Source of the DNA: Nonomuraea dietziae
GTDB taxonomy: Bacteria; Actinomycetota; Actinomycetes; Streptosporangiales; Streptosporangiaceae
Direction of reading: 5' to 3'
Assembly (NCBI RefSeq): GCF_014195505.1
Contig: NZ_JACIBV010000001.1
Span: 6,200,001 to 6,264,000, forward strand
Length of the DNA: 64,000 nucleotides
A program made the position numbers and the translations under genes. The notes below the pieces were generated by a model that saw nothing but the letters and a program-made list of their open reading frames with translations, was not told the origin of the DNA and made no database searches. Below are positions 16,911-25,616 of this stretch, one piece after another; position 1 is the stretch's first letter; each line of letters opens with the position of its first letter.

Positions 16911-18342
16911 TCGGTCCGAGTGCGAAGTAGACGACGAACAGCCCCGCCACCGCCCACATCAGCGGATGGACGTCCCTGCTCCTGCCCTTGACCGCCTGGA
17001 TCAGCACGTAGCTGACGAAGCCCGCGCCGATGCCGTTGGAGATGGAGTAGGTGAACGGCATGATCACAATCGTCAGGAACGCGGGGATGGCGATGTCGAA
17101 GTCGCTCCAGTCGATCTCGCGGACCGTCGTCATCATCATGAAGCCGACCACGACGAGGGCGGGCGCCGCCGCCTCGTACGGCACGACGGCGACGAGCGGC
17201 GCCACGAAGATCGCCAGCAGGAACATCAGGCCGGTGACCACGCTGGCCAGGCCGGTTCGGGCGCCCTCGGCCACACCCGCGGCCGACTCGATGTAGGTGG
17301 TGTTGGACGAGACGGAGCCCGCGCCGCCCGCCGCGGCGCCGATGGAGTCGACGAGCAGGATCTCCTTGGTGCGGGGGAGCTGACCCTCCTCGTCGAGCAG
17401 GTCGGCCTGGCGGCCGACGCCCACGATCGTGCCCATCGTGTCGAAGAAGTCGGTGACCAGCAGGGTGAAGATCAGCAGCACCGCGAGGATCACCGACACC
17501 TGGCTGAAGGCGCCGAACGGGTCGAACTCGGTGAACAGCGTCAGCGGGTTGTGGAAGCCGAAGATGCGCTCGGGCCAGGACGGCGTGACCAGCTGCCAGC
17601 CTGCGGGGTTCTTCGGCGTGGCCGCACCTGTCTTCGTCAGCGCCTCGACGATCATCGCGAGGACGGTGGTGCCGACGATGCCGATGAGGATCGCGCCCTT
17701 GACCTTGCGGGCCACCAGCACGGCGGTGACCAGCAGGCCGATGATGAAGACGAGCAGCGGCCACGAGGTCAGCGCGCCGGAGATGCCCATCTCCAGCGGC
17801 GGCCCCGCGGCGACGCGGCGCACGAAGCCCGCGTCCACGAAGCCGATCAGGGCGATGAACAGGCCGATGCCGACGCTGATCGCGGTCTTCAACTGGACGG
17901 GGATGGCGTTGAAGACGGCCACCCTGAACCCGGTCAGCACGAGGATGCCGATGATGACGCCCTCGAGGAAGACCAGGCCCATCGCCGCCTCCCACGACAT
18001 CTGGGAGGCGATGCCGAACGTGACGAAGGCGTTCAGGCCGAGGCCCGCCGCCATCGCGAACGGCACCCTGCCGACGACGCCCATGAGGATGGAGAGCATG
18101 CCCGCGACGAACGCGGTGCCGGAGGCGACCAGCGGCACGTTGGCGACCAGGCCGTCCCCGATGAACTGGCCGTCGGCGTCCGTGGCCCTCGCGATGATGA
18201 GGGGGTTGAGGACGACGATGTAGGCCATCGTGAAGAAGGTGGCCAGGCCGCCGCGCACCTCGCGGGAGACGGTCGAGCCCCGCGCGGTGATCGAGAAGAA
18301 TCGGTCAAGTCCGGATGGAGTAGTGGTGTGCGTGTCTTTCAC
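16894..18342 (-). CDS. NCS2-family purine permease (AzgA/PbuG-like)
   Basis: The protein has 482 residues and about 13 membrane helices. The N-terminal GLATFFTMAYIVVLNPLIIA, the segment PFAMAAGLGLNAFVTFGIA and the later DFFDTMGTIVGVGRQADLLD are signatures of the AzgA branch of NCS2 permeases. These import hypoxanthine, guanine or adenine with protons. The motif VSSNTTYIESAAGVAEGART also fits. The GTG start lacks an obvious ribosome site. It is divergent from the DUF2530 gene. I found no riboswitch-like fold upstream, so regulation is unclear. Confidence 0.93.
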   Translation of the reverse strand: MKDTHTTTPSGLDRFFSITARGSTVSREVRGGLATFFTMAYIVVLNPLIIARATDADGQFIGDGLVANVPLVASGTAFVAGMLSILMGVVGRVPFAMAAGLGLNAFVTFGIASQMSWEAAMGLVFLEGVIIGILVLTGFRVAVFNAIPVQLKTAISVGIGLFIALIGFVDAGFVRRVAAGPPLEMGISGALTSWPLLVFIIGLLVTAVLVARKVKGAILIGIVGTTVLAMIVEALTKTGAATPKNPAGWQLVTPSWPERIFGFHNPLTLFTEFDPFGAFSQVSVILAVLLIFTLLVTDFFDTMGTIVGVGRQADLLDEEGQLPRTKEILLVDSIGAAAGGAGSVSSNTTYIESAAGVAEGARTGLASVVTGLMFLLAIFVAPLVAVVPYEAAAPALVVVGFMMMTTVREIDWSDFDIAIPAFLTIVIMPFTYSISNGIGAGFVSYVLIQAVKGRSRDVHPLMWAVAGLFVVYFALGPIKALL

Positions 18343-18436
18343 GCGCGAAGAGTGGCAGGGGTTGCGACCTGCGAAAAGACCTCGCGACCTGATCGAGACG
18401 GATTTGCCGCCATATCGCGCGAAACAGCACGTCGAC

Positions 18437-18442
18437 TAGGCT
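18437..18442 (+). promoter_or_regulatory. Probable -10 element for a leaderless DUF2530 transcript
   Basis: TAGGCT ends 7 nt before the GTG start, so transcription would begin at or next to the start codon. No ribosome site is present. No convincing -35 box was found. Confidence 0.4.
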
Positions 18443-18449
18443 GGATCAC

Positions 18450-18728
18450 GTGAAGCAGCCATGGCGTCCGGATCCGGAGCCGCTCGAGACCAACGACAGG
18501 GCCGCAGTGCTCGGCGGCACCGCCCTGTGGGCGCTCGCCCTGGTCGTGCTGCTCATCGTACGGCCAGCCCCCGAGAACGCATGGTGGATCTGGACCTGCG
18601 TGGCGGGCATCGTCTTCGGCGGTTTCGGATACTGGTTCGTCGGCCGGAAGCGCCGCAAGGACCTCCCGGCCGACGAGGCGCCCGTCGAGCCCGTCCTGGG
18701 GATGGGCCCCCCGGATCACCAGGCGTAG
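18450..18728 (+). CDS. DUF2530 small membrane protein
   Basis: This 92-residue protein starts V-K-Q-P-W-R-P-D-P-E-P-L-E-T-N-D, a motif typical of DUF2530, and has two hydrophobic helices, AAVLGGTALWALALVVLLIV and WWIWTCVAGIVFGGFGYWFV. A KRRK stretch and an acidic tail follow. DUF2530 proteins are widespread in actinobacteria and of unknown role. The gene is divergent from the purine permease, and its 3' end overlaps the convergent aldo/keto reductase by 13 nt. Confidence 0.85.
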   Translation: MKQPWRPDPEPLETNDRAAVLGGTALWALALVVLLIVRPAPENAWWIWTCVAGIVFGGFGYWFVGRKRRKDLPADEAPVEPVLGMGPPDHQA

Positions 18729-19684
18729 TCCTCCGGCGCGGTCCTGTGGCCGGGGAAGATCTCGTCGAGCCTGGCGAGGGCCTTGTCGTCGAGCTCGATC
18801 TCCAGCGTGCGCATGGTGCCGTCGAGCTGGTCGAGCGTGCGCGGGCCGATGATCGGGGCGGTCACGGCGGGGCGGGTCAGCAGCCAGGCCAGGCCGACGT
18901 GCGCGGGGTCCTCGCCGAGCTCGTCGCAGAACGCCTCGTACTGCTCGATCTTCTCGCGGTGCTTGTCGAGCTCCTTGACCATGTTCTCGGAGGCCGAGCG
19001 GCCCTTGTCGATCTTGCGTAGCACGCCGCCGAGCAGGCCGCCCGCCAGCGGGCTCCACGGGATCACGCCGAGCCCGTAGTCCTCGCACGCCGGCAGCACC
19101 TCGAGCTCGACCTTGCGGGTGAGCAGGTTGTAGTGGGACTGCTCGCTGACCAGGCCGAGCATGCCCTTCCTGGCGGCGCTCTCCTGGGCCTTGGCGATGT
19201 GCCAGCCCGCGTAGTTCGAGGAGCCGACGTAGATGATCTTCCCCTGCTGGCGCAGGATGTCCATCGCCTCCCAGAACTCCTCGAAGGGGGTCTCCCTGCC
19301 GATGTGGTGTGCCTGGAAGATGTCGATGTAGTCGGTCTGCAGCCGCTTGAGGGAGGCGTCGCAGGCCCTGCGGATGTGCAGCGCGGACTGCATGCCCTCG
19401 TTGGGCCACTCGCCCATCTTGCCGTGGAACTTGGTGGCGATGACGGTGCGCTCCCTGCGGCCCCCGCCCTGGGCGAACCACCGGCCGACGATGTTCTCCG
19501 TGACGCCCTCGCCCAGCTTCCAGCCGTACACGTTGGCCGTGTCGAAGAAGTTGATGCCGAGTTCCAGGGCCCTGTCCATGATGGCGAAGGAGTCTTCCTC
19601 CGTCGTCTGGGGACCGAAGTTCATCGTGCCGAGGCAGAGCGGGCTGACCTTGAGCCCGGTGCGTCCGAGGTTCACGTATTCCAT
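18716..19684 (-). CDS. Aldo/keto reductase
   Basis: The ATG at 19684, preceded by TAGGTG, gives 322 residues, the usual length. The NADPH-dependent (alpha/beta)8-barrel tetrad can be read: Asp48 and Tyr53 in FFDTANVYG, Lys85 in VIATKFHGK and a histidine in YIDIFQAHHIG. The C-terminal cofactor region PIIGPRTLDQLDGTMR is present. It is close to the YajO/GSP69-like group of general stress aldo/keto reductases; the substrate is unknown. A perfect 18-bp palindrome sits 18 nt upstream of the start, so the gene is probably controlled by a MerR- or TetR-type factor encoded elsewhere. Confidence 0.9.
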   Translation of the reverse strand: MEYVNLGRTGLKVSPLCLGTMNFGPQTTEEDSFAIMDRALELGINFFDTANVYGWKLGEGVTENIVGRWFAQGGGRRERTVIATKFHGKMGEWPNEGMQSALHIRRACDASLKRLQTDYIDIFQAHHIGRETPFEEFWEAMDILRQQGKIIYVGSSNYAGWHIAKAQESAARKGMLGLVSEQSHYNLLTRKVELEVLPACEDYGLGVIPWSPLAGGLLGGVLRKIDKGRSASENMVKELDKHREKIEQYEAFCDELGEDPAHVGLAWLLTRPAVTAPIIGPRTLDQLDGTMRTLEIELDDKALARLDEIFPGHRTAPEDYAW

Positions 19685-19701
19685 GACACCTACACTAAGA
19701 A

Positions 19702-19719
19702 CCTGGAGTGCACTCCAGG
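19702..19719. promoter_or_regulatory. Perfect 18-bp palindromic operator between aldo/keto reductase and MATE remnant
   Basis: CCTGGAGTGCACTCCAGG is identical on both strands. It lies 17 nt upstream of the aldo/keto reductase ATG and about 56 nt before the divergent MATE-like frame. MerR-type regulators often act on such a dyad placed between -35 and -10, and TetR proteins bind similar dyads. The same half-sites recur at 63954-63967. Confidence 0.6.
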
Positions 19720-19775
19720 CCACCCCCCTCTCGATATGATGATCGCGAGTCCCGGGGTCGATCAGCCTCGGGACT

Positions 19776-20500
19776 GTGCGTTTCATGCATCGCACCATCG
19801 CGAGGGCCGCGCTTCCCCTGCTGCTGTCCTCCCTCACGTCGCTGGCCGGATCCCTGGTCGTCACCTCCGTGCTCGGCCGTCACGACACGGGGGCGCTGGC
19901 CGCCTTCGCCCTGACCATGGCGGTCCACAGCCCCGCCTCGATGGCCGTCATGGGCGGTCTGCGAGGGCTCGCGCCGTTCGTCGCCCCCTTCCGTGACGAC
20001 CCCCTCGCCGCGATCCCGGTGCTGCGTGACGCCAGGTGGCTGGCGCTGCTCATCGGTACGGCCGGCGCGGTCGTGGTGGCCTGTGTCCCGCTCATCGCCT
20101 CTCTCGGCGGGTCGGGGGTCGAGGGGTTCGGCGTCCTGCCGTACGCGCTGGGGGCTTCGCTGCTGGTCAGCGCCTCCAACGGAGGCGCGAACACCGTGCC
20201 TCCTGACCCTCCAGACCACCGCCTTCCTGTCGGCCACGGCTGACGAGCGCCCGGCGGGGCGCAGGCGGTGATGGGGTGTGGGCTGGCGGGGCTCAGGCGG
20301 TCGACGTGGAGCTTGGGGGCCTTCTCGATCGGGTACGGCTTGCTCGCGGTCGTCGCGGCTCCCGTGGCGGCTTCGGGTGGATTGGGTACGTTGTGGGTGG
20401 CGGTGCTCGTGACCAACCTCGCGCTCGTCGTTCTGCAGGGCGGCGGGTTCTTCATGCAGAACGCACGCATGGGACGGTCGCCGCCGAGGCATGATCGCTG
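19776..20500 (+). pseudogene. Truncated, frameshifted MATE-like membrane transporter
   Basis: A GTG at 19776 (or ATG at 19785) opens a frame with TIARAALPLLLSSLTSLAGS and further membrane helices that look like the N-terminal part of a MATE-family exporter. The frame hits a stop at 20243. After one extra C in GTGCC (about 20199) the neighbouring frame gives the sensible LLTLQTTAFLSATADERP. From about 20265 the first frame again shows membrane helices (LGAFSIGYGLLAVVAAPVAA, LWVAVLVTNLALVVLQGG). Only about 240 codons of an expected 450 are present, so there is also an internal deletion. It is likely a dead gene; sequencing error alone would not explain the size. Confidence 0.6.
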
Positions 20501-20501
20501 G

Positions 20502-21729
20502 ATGGGGGATGTCCTGATTCGCACGCTTGCAGGGCTCGTGATGGCCCTTGCGCTCCCTGCCACGCCAGCCTTCGCGTGCTCCGGCCCCTCCGTGCCGGGT
20601 GGCCACGCCTTCACGGAGCCCGTCGTCCAGACGTCGGCCTTCCCGGAGATCACTCTTCCGGAGATCCCTCGCGCGGTTGGCGGGGGTGCCGGGCTCTCGG
20701 CATCGGACGTGCCCGTGGTCGCGGGTCCCGGTACCGCGGCGCCCGTGCCCCAGGGTTCCGAGACCGCGAAGGCTCGGGGGAGCGGCGAGGCCGATGACGA
20801 GGTCGCGTTCACGATCCCGGACCCGCGCATCACCGAGTCGAGTGGCCTCGCGCTGTCCCCCACGCACGACGGGGTCGTCTACACCCACAACGACAGCGAC
20901 GCGGGCCCCACCTTCTTCGCGCTCGGTCCGAAGGGCGCGACCAGGGCGACCTTCACGCTGCGCGGCGCCCAGGCCCCGCGACTGGGAGGCCATGGCCGCC
21001 TCCAAGGACCCTGAGACCGGGAGGGGCGTGCTGTGGTTCGCCGACATCGGCGACAACTTCGACGGCGCGTGGCCCGACATCTCGATCTACAAGGTGATGG
21101 AGCCCGCGACGGTCAGGGACGCCGTCCTGCCCGCCGTCCGGTATCGCTTCAGGTACGAGGACGGCGGGCACAACGCCGAGGGCATCATGGTCAACCCGAA
21201 GACCGGACGCCTGTACGTGGTGACCAAGCAGTTCGCGGGGGCGATCTACGCGGCGCCGAGGCGGCTGAGCGCGAGCAGGACGAATGTCCTGCGCAAGGTC
21301 GGGTCCGCTCCGATCATGGCGACGGACGCCGCGTACGCGCCGGACGGGTCGAGCTTCGTGGTGCGCACCTACTTCTCGGCGACGGTGTACAAGGCGCTGG
21401 ACAAGCCGCTGACGCGCGTGCCGATGCCCGCGCTCGACCAGGCCGAGTCGATCGCCTACACCGGCGACGGCAAGGCGCTGCTGGTCGGGAGCGAGGGCGC
21501 CAACAGCCCCGTCTACCGGGTGCCGCTGCCGGAGAGCGCGCTGCCCACGCCCACGCCCACCCCCACGCCGACGCCGTCAACGTCCGAGCCCCTGCTCGAG
21601 GCCGCGGACGGCGAGACGGTGGCCGCCGATTCGCCCGGAGGCATCACAGGGACGGACGTGCTGCTCTGGCTGGCGGTGGCGACGGGTGCGACCGGAGTGA
21701 TCACGATCATCGCCAGGAAGTCCCGATGA
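20502..21729 (+). pseudogene. Secreted beta-propeller-like protein, interrupted by one frameshift
   Basis: The frame from ATG 20502 has a good signal peptide (TLAGLVMALALPATPAFACS, cleavage after AFA). A mature region follows with SSGLALSPTHDGVVYTHNDS and runs until a premature stop at 21014. Removing one C from CCCC at 20974-20977 joins it to the next frame: RDWEAMAASKDPETGRGVLW, then FADIGDNFDG, EGIMVNPKTGRLYVVTK, a repeated P-T linker (21550-21575) and a C-terminal membrane anchor (VLLWLAVATGATGVITIIAR) ending in basic residues. The repaired protein is about 408 residues and resembles surface-anchored proteins of the esterase-like or propeller type. The single-C excess could be decay or a base-calling error. 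Confidence 0.6.
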
Positions 21730-21802
21730 GTCGTGGTGCCTAGTCGCTTCTGAGTACGACACCGCAAGCGATCATCAAGCCGGGTGCGGCATTGTTCTCG
21801 CC

Positions 21803-24800
21803 ATGCGCGTGAACTGTCCCGATTGCGGCCTTTCTCTGGCCGGGCCCGCCGGCGTCTGCCCTCGATGCGGGCTGCCGCTGACCGGGCCCGTGGCGGTGGA
21901 GCTCTGGCAGGTCGACGGGGCGCTGGCGGGGCTCAGGGTGCAGGAGGCCGAGCTCAGAGGACGGCGGGAGCGCCTCCTCTCGCTCCTGCGCGCCGACCGC
22001 GCGAGGCTCGCCGGACGGGCGGCTTCCCAGGAAGCCCCGGAGACAGGTGGCGCGACTCCGCGAACCGGCGCCGGTGAACCGGCCTCGGCCCCGGGGACGC
22101 CGCAGGGCGCCGGGCTCCCGAGTGGCCCGCGGCACCTGGAAGCGCCGCGTGACCCGGGTGGGCCGCAGAACGTGGAAATGCCGCGTGACCCGGGTTCCCT
22201 GGGTGGCCCGCAACAGCCGGGGAGGCCGCATGGCCCAGATTTCCCCGGTGGGCCGCAGCAGCCGGGGATGCGGCGTGACCCGGGCTCCCCGGGCGGCCCG
22301 CACCCGGGGAGCCCGCGTGACCCGCGTTTCCCCGGAGGGCCGCCGTATCAGGGGATGCCGTATGGCGCCGGCTCTCCAGGAGGCCCGCAGGGCGAGGTGT
22401 CCAGGAAGACCGCGCAGAACCTGCTGCTGGTTCTCGGCGGGCTCCTGCTCGCCGTGGCGGCGATCGTGTTCACGGTCGTCAGCTGGGGTCGGTTGGGCAT
22501 CGGCGGCAGGGCGGCGATCCTCACGGGCCTGACGGTCGTGACGCTGGCCGTCCCCGCGGTGCTGCTCAGACGGAAGCTGAACGCGACGGCGGAGACCGTC
22601 GGCGTCCTGGGGCTGGCGTTGATGCTGCTGGACGGCTACGCGGCCGCCGCGGCGGGGTTGGTCGGCTCCGTGGACATGTGGGACCACACCGCCGCGACGA
22701 TCGCGGTGGTGGCTCTTGCGGCGGCGCTCTACGCCAGGCTGCTGCCGTTGAAGGTGCCGCTGCCGCTGGCGGTCGTGCTGGCGCAGGCTCCGCTGCCCAT
22801 GCTGGCGACGGGGCAGGGACGCGGCTGGCCGACCGCCGCGCTCGCGGCCACGGTCGTGCTGAACGCCGCCGTCTGGTCCGTCGCGCGGACGCGGGGGCTT
22901 CGCGTGACGGCGGTGATCTGCCTGGCGTTCACGGGGTCGGTCGCGCTGCTGGGGACGTCGGTGGCGACGATGATGCCCGACCGGTTGCTGCACGCGCCCT
23001 CGCTGGTGGTGCTGGCCGCCACGGGGTTCTTCGTGGCCTTCCGCACCAAGGACGACGCCGGGCGCGTGTTCGCGGCCATCGGCTCGGCGACGGCGCTGGT
23101 CGCGGCGGCGGGGGCGCCGGGTATCGGGCTGCTGTCGGAGCACTGGCAGGTGGTGCCGTACGTCGTGGCGGCGCTGGTGGTGGCGGCCATGGCGCGGGCG
23201 CTTCCCGTAAGGCTGCGCACGCCCTACGCCCTCTCGGCGGCGGGGCTCGCGCTGCTCGGCGGCCTCGTGGTGACGCCCCAGACGCTGCTGGCGGTGCTCG
23301 ACGCCCCTGTGACGACCTGGCGCGACCCGTTCATGGTCGTCGGGTTGCCCGCGGCGCCGGTCGTCTTCGCCCTGCTGGCGAGCCTTCCGCTGATCCTGGG
23401 GAGGGCGCGGTGGGCGGCGGTGGCGCCCGCGGTGGCGGCCGTGGTGGTCGCACCCGTGGTGTACGGCCTGCCGTACCTGGTGGTGGTCGGGGTGCAGCTG
23501 GCGGTGGCGCTGGGGTTCACCTTCGCCGCCGTGCGGTTCAGGGTCCCGGCGGCTCCGTGGGTGGCGGGGATCGTGGGGGCGATCGCGGTGCTGTGGTCGC
23601 TGGACCAGCGGCCGGTGGCGTACGCGGTGCTGGGGTCGCTCCTGGTGGTGTGGGGGCTGCTGTACCGCAGGCCGGCCGCGCTGGTGGGGGCGGCGCTCGC
23701 GGGGTCGGGGCTGGTGTGGGTGGCGCTCGAGGGGCTGGGCCTGCCCGTGCGGGACTCGGCGGCGGCGGGGCTGGCGGTGGGCGCGGGCCTGGCCCTGCTC
23801 GGCTGGTACGGCACCCGCACCCGCGCCCCCGGCGCCGGAGCTGGGCCGGGTAGGAGCGGCGGCGGGGCCACCGATGGCGGCGGGGGCGTCGGCGGCGGTG
23901 TGGCCGGTGGTGGGATCACCGGTGGTGTGGCCGGCGGTGTGATGGCCGGTGGCGGGGCGGCCGGTCGTGGGATGGGCGGCGGCGGTGTGGCCGGTAGCGG
24001 TGTGGCGGGCGGCGGTGTCGTCGGCAGGGTGACGGCGGTCGTGCTGGCGTCCCTGGCGCTGGTGGTCGTCGCGGATGTGCCGGCGGGGGCGTTCGGCGGC
24101 TACCTGCCTGTGCTCGATCCCTGGCGCGGTGGGCCGGACTTCACGGGGGGCCGCCCGCTGGGGCTGGCGGCGGTCGGGCTGGCGGGGGTGGTGCTCGCGC
24201 TGGCGGTACGGCCCGCTCTGGTGGTGCTGGCGGGGGTCGTCGTCGTGGCGGCTGCCCCGGTGGCGGTGCGCATGCCGTACGTCGTGGTGCTGGTCGGGAT
24301 GGTCGTGGCGACGGCGGGGGCGGCGTGGACGGCGGCCGGCGGGCGGAGCGGCACGGGAACCGGCACGGCGGGCGGCATGGGAACCGGCACGGCGGGCGGC
24401 ATGGCGGGCGGCATGGCGGGCGGCACGGTGCGCAGGTCGGCGGGCGGGACGGCAGGCAGGGTGGCGGGCACGGGAGGTGCGCTCTGGCTCGGGTCGCTGG
24501 CGCTGGGATGGGCGCTGGCGGACGAGACCGCGACGCTCGCCGTGCTTCCCGCCCTGGCCGCCATCGCCGCGGCCATCGGCCTCCTCTGGCGGCCCCTCCC
24601 CGAGACGGGAGCGCCTGAGACGGCGGCGAGACAATCCCAGACGGCGGCGACGACAACATCTGCGACGGCAGCTCCTGCGCCGGCGGTGAGTGTGGCGCGC
24701 CTGGAGCGGGGGGCCGGGTTCTGGTGGGTGGTGCTGGCGGGGGCGCTCGTGGCAGGCGAGGCGGTCGCCGTGGCGGCCTCCCTGGAGGTGCGGGCCGTCG

Positions 24801-25210
24801 AGGCGTACACCGTGCCGTTCGCCCTGCTCATGCTGCTCGTCGGCGCGTGGCGGGGCAGAGCGGCCTCGTCGTGGCTCGCCTACGGTCCCGGCCTCGCGCT
24901 GGCGTTCGGGCCGAGCCTGTTGCAGGAGGCCACCCCGCTGAGGGCGTTCGCGCTGGGCGCGGCGGCGCTGGCCGTGACGCTGGCGGGGGCGTGGCGGCGG
25001 TTGCAGGCGCCCGCGCTGATCGGAGGGGCGACCGTGGCGATCGTGACGGTGCGGGAGCTGACCCCGTGGATCGCCGACCTGATGGGCGCGGTGCCCCGCT
25101 GGGTGCCGATGGCGCTCGGCGGGCTGCTGCTCCTGGTGGTCGGCGCGACCTACGAGGCGCGCAAGCGCGACGTTCGCAGGCTCAGGGACGCCGTCGCAAG
25201 GTTGCGGTGA
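21803..25210 (+). CDS. Giant zinc-ribbon membrane protein (SCO7613-like) with low-complexity inserts
   Basis: The protein has 1135 residues. It opens with a double zinc ribbon, CPDCGLSLAGPAGVCPRCGL (residues 5-24), then a coiled-coil-like helix (ALAGLRVQEAELRGRRERLL). Next is a collagen-like Pro/Gly region, about residues 100-195, built on PRDPGSPGGPQ units. More than twenty hydrophobic helices fill the rest. Two glycine-rich expansions interrupt the helices, about residues 685-735 and 850-895. The layout matches actinobacterial SCO7613 C-terminal-type membrane proteins of unknown function. The start has no ribosome site; CATTGT at 21791-21796 could be a -10 for a leaderless message. Its end overlaps the convergent gene at 25182. 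Confidence 0.75.
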   Translation: MRVNCPDCGLSLAGPAGVCPRCGLPLTGPVAVELWQVDGALAGLRVQEAELRGRRERLLSLLRADRARLAGRAASQEAPETGGATPRTGAGEPASAPGTPQGAGLPSGPRHLEAPRDPGGPQNVEMPRDPGSLGGPQQPGRPHGPDFPGGPQQPGMRRDPGSPGGPHPGSPRDPRFPGGPPYQGMPYGAGSPGGPQGEVSRKTAQNLLLVLGGLLLAVAAIVFTVVSWGRLGIGGRAAILTGLTVVTLAVPAVLLRRKLNATAETVGVLGLALMLLDGYAAAAAGLVGSVDMWDHTAATIAVVALAAALYARLLPLKVPLPLAVVLAQAPLPMLATGQGRGWPTAALAATVVLNAAVWSVARTRGLRVTAVICLAFTGSVALLGTSVATMMPDRLLHAPSLVVLAATGFFVAFRTKDDAGRVFAAIGSATALVAAAGAPGIGLLSEHWQVVPYVVAALVVAAMARALPVRLRTPYALSAAGLALLGGLVVTPQTLLAVLDAPVTTWRDPFMVVGLPAAPVVFALLASLPLILGRARWAAVAPAVAAVVVAPVVYGLPYLVVVGVQLAVALGFTFAAVRFRVPAAPWVAGIVGAIAVLWSLDQRPVAYAVLGSLLVVWGLLYRRPAALVGAALAGSGLVWVALEGLGLPVRDSAAAGLAVGAGLALLGWYGTRTRAPGAGAGPGRSGGGATDGGGGVGGGVAGGGITGGVAGGVMAGGGAAGRGMGGGGVAGSGVAGGGVVGRVTAVVLASLALVVVADVPAGAFGGYLPVLDPWRGGPDFTGGRPLGLAAVGLAGVVLALAVRPALVVLAGVVVVAAAPVAVRMPYVVVLVGMVVATAGAAWTAAGGRSGTGTGTAGGMGTGTAGGMAGGMAGGTVRRSAGGTAGRVAGTGGALWLGSLALGWALADETATLAVLPALAAIAAAIGLLWRPLPETGAPETAARQSQTAATTTSATAAPAPAVSVARLERGAGFWWVVLAGALVAGEAVAVAASLEVRAVEAYTVPFALLMLLVGAWRGRAASSWLAYGPGLALAFGPSLLQEATPLRAFALGAAALAVTLAGAWRRLQAPALIGGATVAIVTVRELTPWIADLMGAVPRWVPMALGGLLLLVVGATYEARKRDVRRLRDAVARLR

Positions 25211-25550
25211 ACCCCTCGCCCCTGAGCGCCCGCTCGACGGCCTCGATCGAGCGGGCAAGCTGGACCAGCCTCGGCCCCTCGCGGCGGTAGACCTCGAGCA
25301 CCGCCTCGACCGCGTGGGGCGGCAGGTGTCCCTTCAGCTCGACCGCCGCGCCGCGGTACCCGGCGCGGGCGGCCTCGATCGACGCGCGGACATGGTGGCC
25401 CGCCATCCTGGCCAGGGCATAGGGGTGGCGGCGCAGCACCTCGTAGGCGCGGTAGTCGGGTGGGACGGCGTCGAGCAACCACGCGACCGCGGACGTCTCC
25501 CAGTCGGGGATGTCGGGCGTGCGGACCTCGGACGGCCATTCCGGAGGCAC
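25182..25550 (-). CDS. Conserved-looking 122-residue protein of unknown function
   Basis: The GTG at 25550 has GAAGGG six bases upstream, which decides the start. The product reads PPEWPSEVRTPDIPDWETSA, then VAWLLDAVPPDYRAYEVLRR, HPYALARMAGHHVRASIEAA and RAGYRGAAVELKGHLPPHAV, with a helical C-terminus. It is soluble, Arg-rich and lacks a recognised motif. It is divergent from the epimerase gene, whose leaderless promoter lies in the 66-nt gap, and its 3' end overlaps the membrane-protein gene by 29 nt on the opposite strand. Codon pattern and clear ribosome site support a real gene. Confidence 0.65.
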   Translation of the reverse strand: MPPEWPSEVRTPDIPDWETSAVAWLLDAVPPDYRAYEVLRRHPYALARMAGHHVRASIEAARAGYRGAAVELKGHLPPHAVEAVLEVYRREGPRLVQLARSIEAVERALRGEGFTATLRRRP

Positions 25551-25579
25551 GTACACCCCTTCATCGTACGCGTGTTCGA

Positions 25580-25609
25580 TTGAGGTGGGAAACGTCCAAG
25601 CGCTAGCTT
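25580..25609 (+). promoter_or_regulatory. Sigma-70-type promoter of the epimerase-lhgO operon, leaderless
   Basis: TTGAGG (25580-25585) and TAGCTT (25604-25609) are separated by 18 bp. The -10 box ends 7 nt before the ATG at 25617, and there is no ribosome site, so the mRNA probably starts at the initiation codon. Confidence 0.6.
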
Positions 25610-25616
25610 CCAGGCC

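Noticed and set aside
18343..18449. Possible purine riboswitch ahead of the NCS2 permease
   Set aside because: The leader between the divergent genes is only about 107 nt, and neither the conserved purine-aptamer loops nor a three-way junction can be seen.
23860..24470. Repeated GGCGGTGTGGCC-like DNA that resembles a CRISPR or satellite repeat
   Set aside because: The repeats are in frame and encode Gly/Ala/Val runs in the membrane protein; there are no equal-length spacers.
21740..25258. 1172-codon minus-strand frame opposite the giant membrane protein
   Set aside because: Arg/His/Gln-rich with repeats mirrored from the glycine codons of the real gene; no start signal.
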